A stretch of DNA of 64,000 bases from NCBI GenBank assembly GCA_902363665.1, contig CABJAW010000013.1, positions 55,385 through 119,384 of the forward strand, read 5' to 3'. The notes beneath the pieces are model-generated. The model saw nothing but the letters and a program-made list of their open reading frames with translations. It was not told the DNA's origin and made no database searches. The position numbers were made by a program, and so were the translations under genes. The number at the start of each line of letters is the position of its first letter. The stretch's first letter is position 1. Of this stretch, positions 7,119 through 16,490 are shown in pieces. This stretch comes from Lachnospiraceae bacterium. Its GTDB lineage: Bacteria; Bacillota; Clostridia; Lachnospirales; Lachnospiraceae.

Positions 7119-8816
7119 TCACTTCAAACCCGTGCCCATTTTTTTCATACTCTCTGCCAGCTCTTTCATCTCACGCGCACTCTCAAGCACCGTGTCGGTA
7201 ATCCGCGCACCGCCGAGGATTCTTGCAAGCTCCTGCACACTTTCCTCCTCGGAGAGCAGTCCGATGTTCGTGACGGTCTTGCTGTTCGCCGGCTTTTTCT
7301 CGATGATGTAATGCTGATCCGCCATCGCTGCAATCTGCGCCAGATGCGTGATGCACAGAAGCTGATGATTTTTTGCGATCACAGCCATCTTCTCGGAGAC
7401 CTTCTGCGCCGTACGGCCGCTGATTCCTGTGTCGATCTCGTCAAAAATCAACGTTTCCACCGCATCCTTGTCTGCCATAACTGCCTTGATCGCCAGCATG
7501 ATTCGCGACAGCTCACCGCCGGATGCCACACTCGCAAGCGGCCGGAGCGGAAGCCCCGGATTTGTGGAAATCATAAAGCAGACCTCGTCTCCTCCGTTTT
7601 CATTTGGCTCGGCAAGCTTCTTAAATGCGATCTCAAAACGGACATCCAGAAAATTCAGGTCTACCAGCGCCGCCACGATCTGATCTGAAAGTTTCTTCGC
7701 ATAGTCTTTGCGGATCTGTGAAATTTCATCCGTGAGCCTCAGAAATTCTTTTTTCTTCTGCTCATATTCACGCTGCAGCCCTTCAATGTACGTCTCGTAA
7801 TTCATCAGAACATCCATCCGCTGCCTTTTTTCCTCGGCAAACTCAAGAATCTCTTCGAGCGTATTTCCATATTTTGTCTTTAAGCGGTTCAGAAGGTCGA
7901 GACGTTCCTCCGTCTCCTTCATCGCCTGCGCATCAAACGTAAATTCGTCCATATAGCCGGAAAGGCTGCGGTTAAAATCGTTGAGCAGCGCCTCAATCTC
8001 CCCAAGCGAAGTGCCAAGCTCCTCCAGACCGTCATCATACGACTGCACAGCCGCAAGCGCACGCACCGCATGGCCGATCTCGTCCTCTGCCCCGGCACAG
8101 CCGTTTGCCCCGGTCAGTGTCCCGGTCTCCGAGAGCGCCTCCATGATCTTCTGACCGTTTGCCATCAGCCGGTAGCTGCCCTCCAGTTCTTCATCCTCTC
8201 CTGGCTTTAAATTCGCTGCCTCGATCTCCTCAAGCTCAAACTGAAGGAAATCAAGCTCTTTCGCCCGCTGGCTCTCATCTGCCTGCGCATCCTGCCACTT
8301 TCTGCGGCATTTCTGATAACTGCGGTGTAGCTCTCTGCATCGCGTCAGGCGGTTCCCCAGTGCATCATGCGCAAACTCATCCAGGATCGTGAGATGATTT
8401 TTCTCATACAGAAGCGACTGATGCTCATGCTGTCCGTGAATATCGATCAGCTCTGTTGCAAGCTCCCGCACAAAAGAAACTGATACTGTCTCCCCGTTGA
8501 TCTTGCTGGAGGAACGACCACCGCGGTACCGTCTCGTAATGATGATCTCGCCATCCTCAAACGGCAGCTCCTGCGCCAGCATTTTCCGGCGCACGGCCGG
8601 ATTGTCGGTCACAAATACGAGCTCGACCAGCGCATAGTCTGCATCTTCCGGCACATAATCGCGAAAATTTCCGGTGCCGAGCGCAATATTGACCGCTCCG
8701 ATCACGATCGATTTTCCAGCGCCGGTCTCTCCGGTCATGATATTTAATCCTCTGCCGAATTCTACTTCTACTTCTTTTATCAGCGCCATGTTTTTCACAT
8801 GTAAACTTACTAACAT
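7119..8816 (-). CDS. recN: DNA repair protein RecN
   Basis: SMC-like ATPase that acts early at DNA double-strand breaks. 565 residues, the normal length. Walker A TGETGAGKSIVIGA near residues 29-42, long coiled coils in the centre, signature SVASGGELSRIMLA and Walker B TLIFDEIDTGISG near the C-terminus. ATG at 8816 (MLVSLHVKNMALIKEVEVEF) is preceded by AGGAAAACAG; the longer open frame would run into argR. Downstream of argR, the standard clostridial order argR-recN-spoIVB. Confidence 0.97.
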   Translation of the reverse strand: MLVSLHVKNMALIKEVEVEFGRGLNIMTGETGAGKSIVIGAVNIALGTGNFRDYVPEDADYALVELVFVTDNPAVRRKMLAQELPFEDGEIIITRRYRGGRSSSKINGETVSVSFVRELATELIDIHGQHEHQSLLYEKNHLTILDEFAHDALGNRLTRCRELHRSYQKCRRKWQDAQADESQRAKELDFLQFELEEIEAANLKPGEDEELEGSYRLMANGQKIMEALSETGTLTGANGCAGAEDEIGHAVRALAAVQSYDDGLEELGTSLGEIEALLNDFNRSLSGYMDEFTFDAQAMKETEERLDLLNRLKTKYGNTLEEILEFAEEKRQRMDVLMNYETYIEGLQREYEQKKKEFLRLTDEISQIRKDYAKKLSDQIVAALVDLNFLDVRFEIAFKKLAEPNENGGDEVCFMISTNPGLPLRPLASVASGGELSRIMLAIKAVMADKDAVETLIFDEIDTGISGRTAQKVSEKMAVIAKNHQLLCITHLAQIAAMADQHYIIEKKPANSKTVTNIGLLSEEESVQELARILGGARITDTVLESAREMKELAESMKKMGTGLK

Positions 8817-8872
8817 CTGTTTTCCTGTACTCTCCCCGACTGTCTTTTCCTGTCTCCGTCTCCGGACTGTGG

Positions 8873-9328
8873 TTACTGCCTGCCTGCGATTCTTCCAATC
8901 TTGTCCATCACCCGCAACGTATCCTCCGCACTGCGGATTGCACACATGATTGTATCATCCCCGGCGATACACCCTGCCACCTCCGACCAGTGCATTGCAT
9001 CAATTGCAGCCGCAACGGCCATTGCCATACCGGATACCGTCTTGATCACAAGAATATTCTGTGCCATATCCATCGACACGAATCCATCTTTGAGCACCCG
9101 GAGATACTTTTCATTCATTCCGGCTCCCTGCGGCTGCATCAGCGCGTACTTCTGCCGCCCATCATTCGTTGCGATCTTGGTCAGCTTCAGTTCCCGTATA
9201 TCTCTGGAAATCGTCGCCTGTGTGACGCGATAGCCTTCCTTTTTCAGATAATCTGCCAGCTCCTCCTGTGTCTCTATATCGTATTTTGCGATCAGATCCA
9301 CAATTCTTGCCTGTCTGCCGATTTTCAT
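8873..9328 (-). CDS. argR: Arginine repressor ArgR
   Basis: Arginine-responsive hexameric regulator (AhrC/ArgR), 151 residues. N-terminal winged helix: IVDLIAKYDIETQEELADYL then TQATISRDIRELKLTKI (recognition helix), C-terminal oligomerisation/arginine-binding domain ending with the GDDT(I)MC segment that contacts arginine. Placed between nadK and recN in the conserved operon; whether it also controls this operon cannot be seen, and I did not find an ARG box here. Confidence 0.97.
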   Translation of the reverse strand: MKIGRQARIVDLIAKYDIETQEELADYLKKEGYRVTQATISRDIRELKLTKIATNDGRQKYALMQPQGAGMNEKYLRVLKDGFVSMDMAQNILVIKTVSGMAMAVAAAIDAMHWSEVAGCIAGDDTIMCAIRSAEDTLRVMDKIGRIAGRQ

Positions 9329-9348
9329 GTTGTATCTCCTTTCTGCTG

Positions 9349-10209
9349 CTATCTGCTCATTTTTTCTCTCAGGATCTCGAGAAAGCTGGTATTTTTCGTC
9401 TTGATCATCAGCGCCTCCCGCATGGAGCGCGTGATGACGATCCGGTCGCCGGAACTTAATTTTACCGACGTATCACCGTCAAATGTCGCTTCCGCCCCGT
9501 CTATATCGGTGCCATGATTCGTGCCGATCTCAATCGTGATCTCCACAAAATCCGGAAGCACGATCGGTCTGGAATTTAACGTATGCGGTGCGATTGCCGT
9601 CAGCAAAATCAGAGAAGCCTCCGGTGCAACAATCGGACCTCCCACAGACAGATTGTATCCGGTCGACCCCGTTGGCGTAGAAATGATGATGCCATCCGCC
9701 GTGTAGGAGCTTAAAAACGCCCCGTCAACATACACATTAAAATCGACTACACGCAGCCGCCCATTCCGGCTGATGACAATATCGTTCAGTGCGATATCCG
9801 CAAGCATTCTGCGGCTCTGATGAAAAGCTGTACCGGTCAGCATCATCCGGTGCTCCACCGTATATTCCCCTCCGATCAGCTTGTCAAGCGCTGGAAAAAT
9901 GTTTTTCCGGTCGATCTCCGCAAGATAGCCAAGTGTTCCCATATTGATGCCGAGAAGCGGGATCGAGCGGTCTACCAGATCGCGCGCCGCCTGCAAAAGG
10001 GTTCCGTCCCCACCGAGTACCAGCACACACTCCACTTCATCCGAAACGTGCTGCGCATCCGTATAACGGTACCTTCCCTGCGGATCTTCCACCTCTTTTT
10101 GCTGAATATAGCACGTTTTTCCTTTCGATTTCAGATATTCCCGGATCTCATGTGCCACCGTCATCTCCGGATCCTTCTGATAATTCGTTATAATATAAAA
10201 GGTATCCAT
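9349..10209 (-). CDS. nadK: NAD kinase
   Basis: ATP-dependent phosphorylation of NAD to NADP in the cytoplasm. 286 residues with the family motif LGGDGTLLQAARDL at about residues 64-77, NMGTLGYLAEID, and the NE/D-type substrate region PTGSTGYNLSVGGPIV. ATG at 10209 lies 2 bp after the stop of tlyA, so the two are coupled. Standard position in the tlyA-nadK-argR-recN block. Confidence 0.97.
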   Translation of the reverse strand: MDTFYIITNYQKDPEMTVAHEIREYLKSKGKTCYIQQKEVEDPQGRYRYTDAQHVSDEVECVLVLGGDGTLLQAARDLVDRSIPLLGINMGTLGYLAEIDRKNIFPALDKLIGGEYTVEHRMMLTGTAFHQSRRMLADIALNDIVISRNGRLRVVDFNVYVDGAFLSSYTADGIIISTPTGSTGYNLSVGGPIVAPEASLILLTAIAPHTLNSRPIVLPDFVEITIEIGTNHGTDIDGAEATFDGDTSVKLSSGDRIVITRSMREALMIKTKNTSFLEILREKMSR

Positions 10210-10211
10210 TT

Positions 10212-11030
10212 TTACTCCGTTTTCGTATCCAGTGTCTCATGCGCCTTTTTCACGACCTCTTCCACACTCATTTCAAACGGCTGCACCGATTCCGGCCCTT
10301 CCTTCTTTTTCAGATGCAGAAGATATTCGATATTCCCTTCCGGTCCTTTGATCGGCGAAAACTCCAGCTTTCGGCTCTCCAGCCCGATCTCCGCCGCATA
10401 ATCGATCACCTTATGTATGACCTCCTCATGCACCTTTGGATCACGCACCACGCCTTTTTTTCCAACCTTTTCACGGCCAGCCTCAAACTGCGGCTTGATC
10501 AGGCAGACGACCTCCCCGTCTGCTGTCATCAGATTCCGCACCGGGAGCAGCACCTTCGTCAAAGAGATGAAGGAAACATCGATCGAGACGAACGCAGGCG
10601 GCTCAGCGATATCCTCCGGTACCACGTAACGGATGTTTGTCTTTTCCATACAGGTGACCCGCTCATCATTTCTCAGCTTCCAGTCGAGCTGTCCGTGTCC
10701 GACATCCACCGAATAGACTTTTACTGCCCCGTTTTGCAGCATACAGTCCGTAAATCCACCGGTCGACGCACCGACATCCATACATACCTTTCCATCAAGC
10801 GTCAGGTCAAAATGACTCATGGCCTTTTCCAGTTTCAGGCCGCCGCGGCTGACGTATTTTAACTGAGTGCCTTTCACTGTGATCTGTGCTTTCACATCGA
10901 TCATCGTCCCGGCCTTGTCCTCACGCTGACCGTTTACCAGCACATTTCCGGCCATAATGACCGCTTTTGCCTTTTCCCTTGATGTGGCAAGCCCCTGACT
11001 TACCAGCAGAACATCCAAACGTTCCTTCAT
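10212..11030 (-). CDS. tlyA: TlyA family rRNA (cytidine-2'-O)-methyltransferase
   Basis: 272-residue protein with an N-terminal S4 RNA-binding domain (RLDVLLVSQGLATSREKAK) and a FtsJ-type Rossmann methyltransferase domain (MDVGASTGGFTDCML, SIDVSFISL, GVVRDPKVH). TlyA homologues 2'-O-methylate cytidines in 16S/23S rRNA; some clostridial forms are annotated as haemolysin A, which is a misnomer. ATG at 11030 has SD AGGAG at 7 bp; earlier in-frame codons lack an SD. 125 bp follow dxs. Confidence 0.94.
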   Translation of the reverse strand: MKERLDVLLVSQGLATSREKAKAVIMAGNVLVNGQREDKAGTMIDVKAQITVKGTQLKYVSRGGLKLEKAMSHFDLTLDGKVCMDVGASTGGFTDCMLQNGAVKVYSVDVGHGQLDWKLRNDERVTCMEKTNIRYVVPEDIAEPPAFVSIDVSFISLTKVLLPVRNLMTADGEVVCLIKPQFEAGREKVGKKGVVRDPKVHEEVIHKVIDYAAEIGLESRKLEFSPIKGPEGNIEYLLHLKKKEGPESVQPFEMSVEEVVKKAHETLDTKTE

Positions 11031-11155
11031 ATCAAACTCCTGTTCCTTATTGTTTTCTCTTGTTGCCTCCGCCGGAGCATGTTCAAAATCTCTTCTGCAA
11101 ACTATACCACAAAACGATTCTTTCAGATTGGCGGAACGATTTTTCAAACACAGCC

Positions 11156-13027
11156 TTACGCCTGATAGCCGGCAATAATCCGCTTGAATACGGATTCTGC
11201 ATCGATGCAGGCCTCTTTTTTGAGCAGGTCAACATTGCCATGCTCAATATAATCATCCGGAAGCGTGATCTGCAGTACTCTCACATCCGCATCCGTTTCG
11301 TTATAGTATTCCAGTACTTTTTCACCAAATCCGCCGTTTTTGACATTTTCTTCCATCGTCACAACCATCGAATGATCCTTTGCAAGGTAAGAAAGCATCG
11401 CCTCATCCACCGGCTTGACGAACCGCGCGTTGACCAAGGTACAGCTATAGCCGATTTCTTTGAGCAGTTCCCGCACCGCAATAGCCGTCTTTACCATACT
11501 TCCGACTGCCACAAGTGCCAGCGAGCACTCATCGTATAAAATCTCGCTCTTTCCAAAAACGACCGGTGCACGGAATGACTGCAGGCCGTCATACGCTTCT
11601 CCCCGCGGATAACGCAATGCGATCGGCCCGTCATACGCGATCGCAAATTTGAGCATGTCCGCCAGCTCCCATTTGTTTTTCGGCGCCATCACACACATGT
11701 TTGGAATACCTGACAGATACGAAAGGTCAAAAATTCCCTGATGCGTCTCCCCATCGCTTCCGACGAGACCTGCACGGTCTACCGCAAAGACAACCGGGAG
11801 ATTCTGAATACAGACATCGTGAATGATCTGATCGTACGCGCGCTGCAAAAACGACGAATAGACCGCCACAACCGGCTTCATCCCACCCGCAGCAAGTCCC
11901 GCCGCAAATGTCACCGCGTGTTCCTCCGCAATCCCGACATCGAAGAACCGGTCACGGTACATATTCCGGAAGCGTTTCAGCCCGGTACCATCCGGCATTG
12001 CCGCCGTGATTGCCACCAACTTCGGCTCCCGTGCGCCCATCTTACACATCACCGTCGAGAAGACATCCGTATAGGACGCCTTTTTCCGTCTGGCATTTGG
12101 CAGTCCGGTCTGCGGGTCAAACGGCTCTGCCCCGTGAAATCTTGACGGCATCCGCTCTGCCGGACCAAAACCCTTGCCTTTTTTCGTCACCACGTGGACG
12201 ATCACCGCCCCCTCCACGCGCTTTGCATCCCGCAGCACGCGCATCAGCTGACCGATGTTGTGTCCGTCCACCGGACCTAAGTACTTGATTCCCATCTCCT
12301 CGAAAAACATGCCCGGCACCAGAAACTGCTTCAGTCCCTGTTTCGTGGAACGGATGCCCTTTACCAGCCGGTCCCCGCAAACCGGTATCTTATTTAACGT
12401 CTGCTCCACCCCATTTTTCAGCTCCACATAGGAACGGTCCGTCCGGATGTTGCTTAAATAGGAGGATATTCCACCCACGTTTTCTGAAATCGACATGTTG
12501 TTGTCGTTGAGCACGATAATAAAATTTGTTTTCAGCTGAGAAGCATTGTTTAATGCCTCGTAAGCCATTCCGCCGGTCAGTGCGCCGTCTCCGATCACCG
12601 ACACGACCGTATAGTTTTCTCCCTGCAGGTCACGCGCCTTCACGTATCCAAGTCCTGCTGAGATCGAGGTCGAACTGTGTCCCGTATCAAACGCATCACA
12701 GTCACTCTCTTTTCGCTTCGGGAAGCCGCTCATTCCTCCATACTTGCGCATCTGGTCGAAACCGTCCTTGCGTCCTGTCAGAATCTTATGCGTATACGAC
12801 TGGTGTCCGACGTCCCAGATCAGTCTGTCTTCCGGCAGATTCAGCGACAGATGCAGTGCCATGGTCAGTTCGACGACGCCCAGATTGGATGCCAGATGTC
12901 CGCCGTTTGTGCTGATCTTTTCGACCAGAAAATCCCGGATTTCCTGTGCCAACTCCGGCAGTTTTTCTTTCTCGATCTTTTTGATATCGTTTACCTTTTC
13001 AATCTGCTCTAACAGTGTAAACGCCAC
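11156..13027 (-). CDS. dxs: 1-deoxy-D-xylulose-5-phosphate synthase
   Basis: First enzyme of the MEP isoprenoid pathway: condenses pyruvate and glyceraldehyde 3-phosphate with TPP. 623 residues, full length. TPP/Mg motif SVIGDGALTGGMAYEALNNA with downstream NDNNMSIS, the catalytic His region GHQSYTHK, and the transketolase-like pyrimidine domain DVGIAEEHAVTFAAGLA. The start codon is GTG (13025-13027) with AGGAAAG directly before it. Lies 6 bp after ispA, so the two isoprenoid enzymes are coupled. Confidence 0.98.
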   Translation of the reverse strand: MAFTLLEQIEKVNDIKKIEKEKLPELAQEIRDFLVEKISTNGGHLASNLGVVELTMALHLSLNLPEDRLIWDVGHQSYTHKILTGRKDGFDQMRKYGGMSGFPKRKESDCDAFDTGHSSTSISAGLGYVKARDLQGENYTVVSVIGDGALTGGMAYEALNNASQLKTNFIIVLNDNNMSISENVGGISSYLSNIRTDRSYVELKNGVEQTLNKIPVCGDRLVKGIRSTKQGLKQFLVPGMFFEEMGIKYLGPVDGHNIGQLMRVLRDAKRVEGAVIVHVVTKKGKGFGPAERMPSRFHGAEPFDPQTGLPNARRKKASYTDVFSTVMCKMGAREPKLVAITAAMPDGTGLKRFRNMYRDRFFDVGIAEEHAVTFAAGLAAGGMKPVVAVYSSFLQRAYDQIIHDVCIQNLPVVFAVDRAGLVGSDGETHQGIFDLSYLSGIPNMCVMAPKNKWELADMLKFAIAYDGPIALRYPRGEAYDGLQSFRAPVVFGKSEILYDECSLALVAVGSMVKTAIAVRELLKEIGYSCTLVNARFVKPVDEAMLSYLAKDHSMVVTMEENVKNGGFGEKVLEYYNETDADVRVLQITLPDDYIEHGNVDLLKKEACIDAESVFKRIIAGYQA

Positions 13028-13033
13028 CTTTCC

Positions 13034-13939
13034 TCATGCGTTGCGGTGGATCAGATTGAGGATCAGTTCCTTCAAAAACTCATTCTCATACGGAAGCTCC
13101 TCCAGAAGTGTCACTGCCTCTTTTGAATACTCCGCCACGTCTTTTTGTGCCTGTTCCAGGCCTTTCACCGAAACGTACGTTGTTTTATTATTTTTTTCAT
13201 CACTCTTCGTCGCTTTTCCGAGCGTGTCTGCATCCCCGATCACATCAAGGATATCATCCTGGATCTGAAATGCCATTCCGACTTTGTGCGCGATCTGTTC
13301 GATCTTTTCCACATCCTCGTCACATGCACCCGCAAGTACTGCTCCGATCATCATTGACGCCTCGATCAGAGCACTTGTCTTCAGACGGTAGATAAAGCAG
13401 AGTTGCTCCTCCGTCAGCGGCTTTCCCTCGTATTCCACGTCCACCGATTGTCCGCCGATCATTCCGTAAATTCCGGTCTTTGCCGCCAGAATCCCAAATG
13501 CCCTGCCGACCACAGGATTTGCCGGTTCCAGTTCAAATGCCTTCGATGCTGTCTCATAGGCAAGATTCAGAAGTGCATCGCCTGCAAGAATCGCCATGGC
13601 TTCTCCGTATACGACATGAGTTGTCTTTTTCCCTCTGCGGTACTCGTCGTTGTCCATTGCCGGAAGATCATCGTGGATCAGAGAATGTGTGTGAATCATC
13701 TCAATTGCCGTCATAAACGGTTCGATCGCCTTTGACCTTCCGCCAAACATCGCATACGTCTGCTGCATCAGAAGTGGACGCAGCTTTTTGCCCCCTACCA
13801 GCATACTGTAATTGACTGCCTCTAAAAGTGTCCGCTGAAAGCCTTCCTCCTCCGGAAGATTTCGCTCGATAATGCTCTTTATTTCCGTCACTCTTTTTTT
13901 CATTTCACTGCTAAAATTCATCAAGACCGCCATCCCCAT
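13034..13939 (-). CDS. ispA: Polyprenyl (farnesyl/geranylgeranyl) diphosphate synthase
   Basis: Short-chain trans-prenyltransferase making FPP/GGPP for undecaprenyl-phosphate and quinones. 301 residues; both aspartate-rich motifs are present: HDDLPAMDNDEYRRG (first, DDxxxxD type) and FQIQDDILDVIGD (second). GGKKLRPLL is the substrate motif. Three candidate ATGs (13939, 13933, 13921) lie in the end of xseB; 13939 gives a 29-bp overlap and no start has a strong SD, so translation is probably coupled to xseB. Confidence 0.95.
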   Translation of the reverse strand: MGMAVLMNFSSEMKKRVTEIKSIIERNLPEEEGFQRTLLEAVNYSMLVGGKKLRPLLMQQTYAMFGGRSKAIEPFMTAIEMIHTHSLIHDDLPAMDNDEYRRGKKTTHVVYGEAMAILAGDALLNLAYETASKAFELEPANPVVGRAFGILAAKTGIYGMIGGQSVDVEYEGKPLTEEQLCFIYRLKTSALIEASMMIGAVLAGACDEDVEKIEQIAHKVGMAFQIQDDILDVIGDADTLGKATKSDEKNNKTTYVSVKGLEQAQKDVAEYSKEAVTLLEELPYENEFLKELILNLIHRNA

Positions 13940-14144
13940 TCATGATCAGAATCTTCTTTTCTACCGTATCTATTTTTTCGTTACAGATTTTCAGAAGTGT
14001 CATGCCCTTCTGGTACATCGCAAAAGAATCCTCCAGCGAGATTTCCTCACCGTCTAACGCCTTTAAGATCGCATCCAGCTCCTGCATGCATTCTTCCAGG
14101 GTCGGCTCCTTCTCCTGCGTCTCTGTCTTTTTTCTTCCCGCCAA
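13911..14144 (-). CDS. xseB: Exonuclease VII small subunit
   Basis: 77-residue helical subunit that joins XseA to form the single-strand exonuclease VII. The core LEECMQELDAILKALDGEEI followed by SLEDSFAMYQKGMTLLKIC is the family signature. Starts 4 bp after the xseA stop and overlaps ispA. Confidence 0.95.
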   Translation of the reverse strand: MAGRKKTETQEKEPTLEECMQELDAILKALDGEEISLEDSFAMYQKGMTLLKICNEKIDTVEKKILIMNGDGGLDEF

Positions 14145-14148
14145 AGTA

Positions 14149-15417
14149 TCACTCCCTGTCTGTCTGTTCTATTTTCTGCACCTGTACCGTAATCTTTCCA
14201 TCGGATACGTACAGATTCAACAGCCCGCCTTCCTTCACCTGTGAAACGCTGTGTACGCGTCCGCCGCTCTCATCCGTGATCAGCCCATATCCCTGTGTCA
14301 GCCTCTCAAGCGGAGAACACCTCCGCATCTGCTCAGCATACAGGCGAAGCCGGTTCCGATCCTGCAGGATCTTCTGCTCCATGCTCCGCTGCAAGTGTTC
14401 CTGTACATCCGCAATCTGCTGACGCTGCTCCCGTACACGCTGCATTGGCTCCAGATACCGCAGATGGATCTGATACTGCTGCAGACGGTTCCTTTTTGTT
14501 CTCAGAAGCTGCTCCATCTGCCGCTGCAGATGAATCTGTGAGAGAGCCTGCCTTTTTGTAAAAATAATCCGGCGCATCCGGCGCGTCATCTCTTCTTCTG
14601 CCGCATCCAGCTGCTGCAGGATCTGCCTCACATCCAGTACCGCAAGCTCCGCCGCCGCCGAAGGCGTCGGTGCACGCAGATCCGCCACATAATCCGCGAT
14701 GGTCGTATCCGTCTCATGCCCGACCGCTGAGATCACCGGTGTCTGGCACGCAAAGATCGCCCTCGCAGTCTCTTCTTCATTGAACGCCCAGAGATCCTCA
14801 ATGGAGCCGCCGCCGCGCCCGACAATGATCACATCGCATTCCATCTGATCCAATGCTTCCAGGCCACGCGCCACACTCGCTGCTGCACCTTCCCCCTGCA
14901 CCTGCGCCGGGTAAAGAATGACCTGGATTCCAGGATTTCTGCGCGTCGCAACGTTGATAATATCCCGCACAGCCGCACCGGTCGGAGCCGTGACAACTCC
15001 AAGCCTGCGCACAAAAACCGGAATTTTCTTTTTATATTCCGGCGCAAACATGCCCATTTCTTCCAGCTCCGCCTTGAGCGCAAGAAAGCGCTCATACAGC
15101 TCTCCCGCACCATCCAGCCGGATGCGTGAGGCATACAGCTGGTACTTCCCATCCCGTTCGTAGACGTTTACATTGCCGTCTGCAACAATCTGCTGTCCGT
15201 TTGCCAGCCGGAATGTAAGTCCGCCGCGCATACCTGCAAACATCACGCAGGCGATTGTACCGCCTGCATCCTTTAAGGAAAAATAAATGTGCCCGGAAGT
15301 ATGATATTTGAGGTTTGATACCTCCCCGCGCACACTGATGCGGTTCAGCACAAAATCCTGCGTAAACATGGTCCGGATATAGGTATTAATCTGGCCGACT
15401 GAATATACTTTCTGCAT
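14149..15417 (-). CDS. xseA: Exonuclease VII large subunit
   Basis: Catalytic subunit of exonuclease VII, degrading single-stranded DNA. 422 residues: N-terminal OB fold (VGQINTYIRTMFTQDF), central nuclease domain with GVVTAPTGAAVRDI, DVIIVGRGGGSIEDLWAFN and PVISAVGHETDTTI, then a long Arg/Gln-rich coiled coil (about residues 265-370), all typical. Starts ATG at 15417 with GTGAGGGAAT upstream. Gap to nusB is 99 bp and contains a 14-bp palindrome CTGAGCATGCTCAG (15438-15451) of unknown role. Confidence 0.97.
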   Translation of the reverse strand: MQKVYSVGQINTYIRTMFTQDFVLNRISVRGEVSNLKYHTSGHIYFSLKDAGGTIACVMFAGMRGGLTFRLANGQQIVADGNVNVYERDGKYQLYASRIRLDGAGELYERFLALKAELEEMGMFAPEYKKKIPVFVRRLGVVTAPTGAAVRDIINVATRRNPGIQVILYPAQVQGEGAAASVARGLEALDQMECDVIIVGRGGGSIEDLWAFNEEETARAIFACQTPVISAVGHETDTTIADYVADLRAPTPSAAAELAVLDVRQILQQLDAAEEEMTRRMRRIIFTKRQALSQIHLQRQMEQLLRTKRNRLQQYQIHLRYLEPMQRVREQRQQIADVQEHLQRSMEQKILQDRNRLRLYAEQMRRCSPLERLTQGYGLITDESGGRVHSVSQVKEGGLLNLYVSDGKITVQVQKIEQTDRE

Positions 15418-15516
15418 ATTCCCTCACTTTTCCTGATCTGAGCATGCTCAGGTCACCACCTGGCACTCTGTCAAGGCGGATCTTCACAATCTGCCTCGCA
15501 GCTTATCATCCGATCA

Positions 15517-15924
15517 CTATGCGTTTGTCTTGACGAGTTTTGCCAGGATTCCGTTTACAAATGCAGCGGAATCATCTCCGCCAAACGTCTTTGCAAGTTC
15601 AACTGCCTCGTTAATCGCAACCTTTACCGGTACTTCCTCATCGTAGAGCATCTCATAAACAGCAAGCCGGAGAATTGCCAGCTCTGCCTTTCCCATACGT
15701 CCCGTTTTCCAGCCCTTTGCCACTTCATTAATCTTTGCATCAATCTCCGTGATACGGTCCTTGATGCCGTTAAATTTCTGCGTCATATACGCACGTTCTG
15801 CCTCCGTTGCCTCCGGAAGTGCCTCGAAATACGCATCCACCTGTCCCTGCAGTTCGTCGCTCGTGTGAAATTCCCCGCAGAACACAAGCTTAAAAATATT
15901 TTCTCTGATCTCTCTTCTGGTCAT
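15517..15924 (-). CDS. nusB: Transcription antitermination factor NusB
   Basis: Small all-helical RNA-binding protein that joins NusE on boxA RNA during rRNA transcription. 135 residues: MTRREIRENIFKLVFCGEFH at the N-terminus and LAILRLAVYEMLYDEEVPVK, INEAVELAKTFGGDDSAAFV at the C-terminus. ATG at 15924 has SD GAGGAG at 8 bp; an upstream in-frame start at 15960 has none. 86 bp downstream of the Asp23-like gene. Confidence 0.96.
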   Translation of the reverse strand: MTRREIRENIFKLVFCGEFHTSDELQGQVDAYFEALPEATEAERAYMTQKFNGIKDRITEIDAKINEVAKGWKTGRMGKAELAILRLAVYEMLYDEEVPVKVAINEAVELAKTFGGDDSAAFVNGILAKLVKTNA

Positions 15925-16010
15925 AATTTCTCCTCTGTTTCGAAAAAAAGACTGCCACAAAGCATAAACCGGTCTGACCGTATTTCATGTTCTGCAGCAG
16001 CCCCTCCGCC

Positions 16011-16394
16011 TTAATTCTGATTGTCCATCAATACGTTTACAATTTTAATATTTACTTCGGCAACTTCCAGCCCGGTCATCGTCTCAATCGCAGTCTTAAC
16101 CTTGTCCTGGATCTTCGTGCAGGTAGACGGTACGTTGTAACCATAGCGGATATTGATTGCAAGTGCCACGCGAACCGTGTCCTCATCCATCGTGATCTTA
16201 ACGCCTTTGGAAAGGCTCTTCATGCCGAGCTTCTCGATCAGGTCTCTCGTCACGTTTCCGGCCATGGATGCCACGCCTTCCACCTCAGATGCTGCGAGGC
16301 CTGCAATGATCGCAACTACCTCATCTGCAATCCGAACCTCACCGAATTTTTCTTCTGTTTCTATTTTATGTGTATGAAGTTCTGTGTTTTCCAT
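16011..16394 (-). CDS. Asp23/Gls24 family envelope stress protein
   Basis: 127-residue DUF322 protein: GEVRIADEVVAIIAGLAASE, VEGVASMAG and GVKITMDEDTVRVALAINIR. This family clusters upstream of nusB in clostridia (often called yqhY). Its molecular role is unsettled; proposals include membrane stress and control of fatty-acid synthesis. It heads the long leftward operon. ATG at 16394 preferred; an in-frame GTG at 16406 lies too close to the GGAGG. Confidence 0.92.
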   Translation of the reverse strand: MENTELHTHKIETEEKFGEVRIADEVVAIIAGLAASEVEGVASMAGNVTRDLIEKLGMKSLSKGVKITMDEDTVRVALAINIRYGYNVPSTCTKIQDKVKTAIETMTGLEVAEVNIKIVNVLMDNQN

Positions 16395-16445
16395 TAAATT
16401 GAACACCTCCGTTGTTCACCGCTGTAGGGTTTATGATTATTCCCC

Positions 16446-16473
16446 ATTATACCAGAGAAATGTATATTTGCAA
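16446..16473 (-). promoter_or_regulatory. Promoter of the asp23-nusB-...-recN operon
   Basis: Minus strand TTGCAA (16468-16473), 16-bp spacer, TATAAT (16446-16451), about 50 bp upstream of the first gene and directly after prfC. No other strong promoter is apparent until the terminator at 6.87 kb, suggesting one transcript of ten genes. Confidence 0.6.
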
Positions 16474-16490
16474 ATAAATATTCGTCAGTT

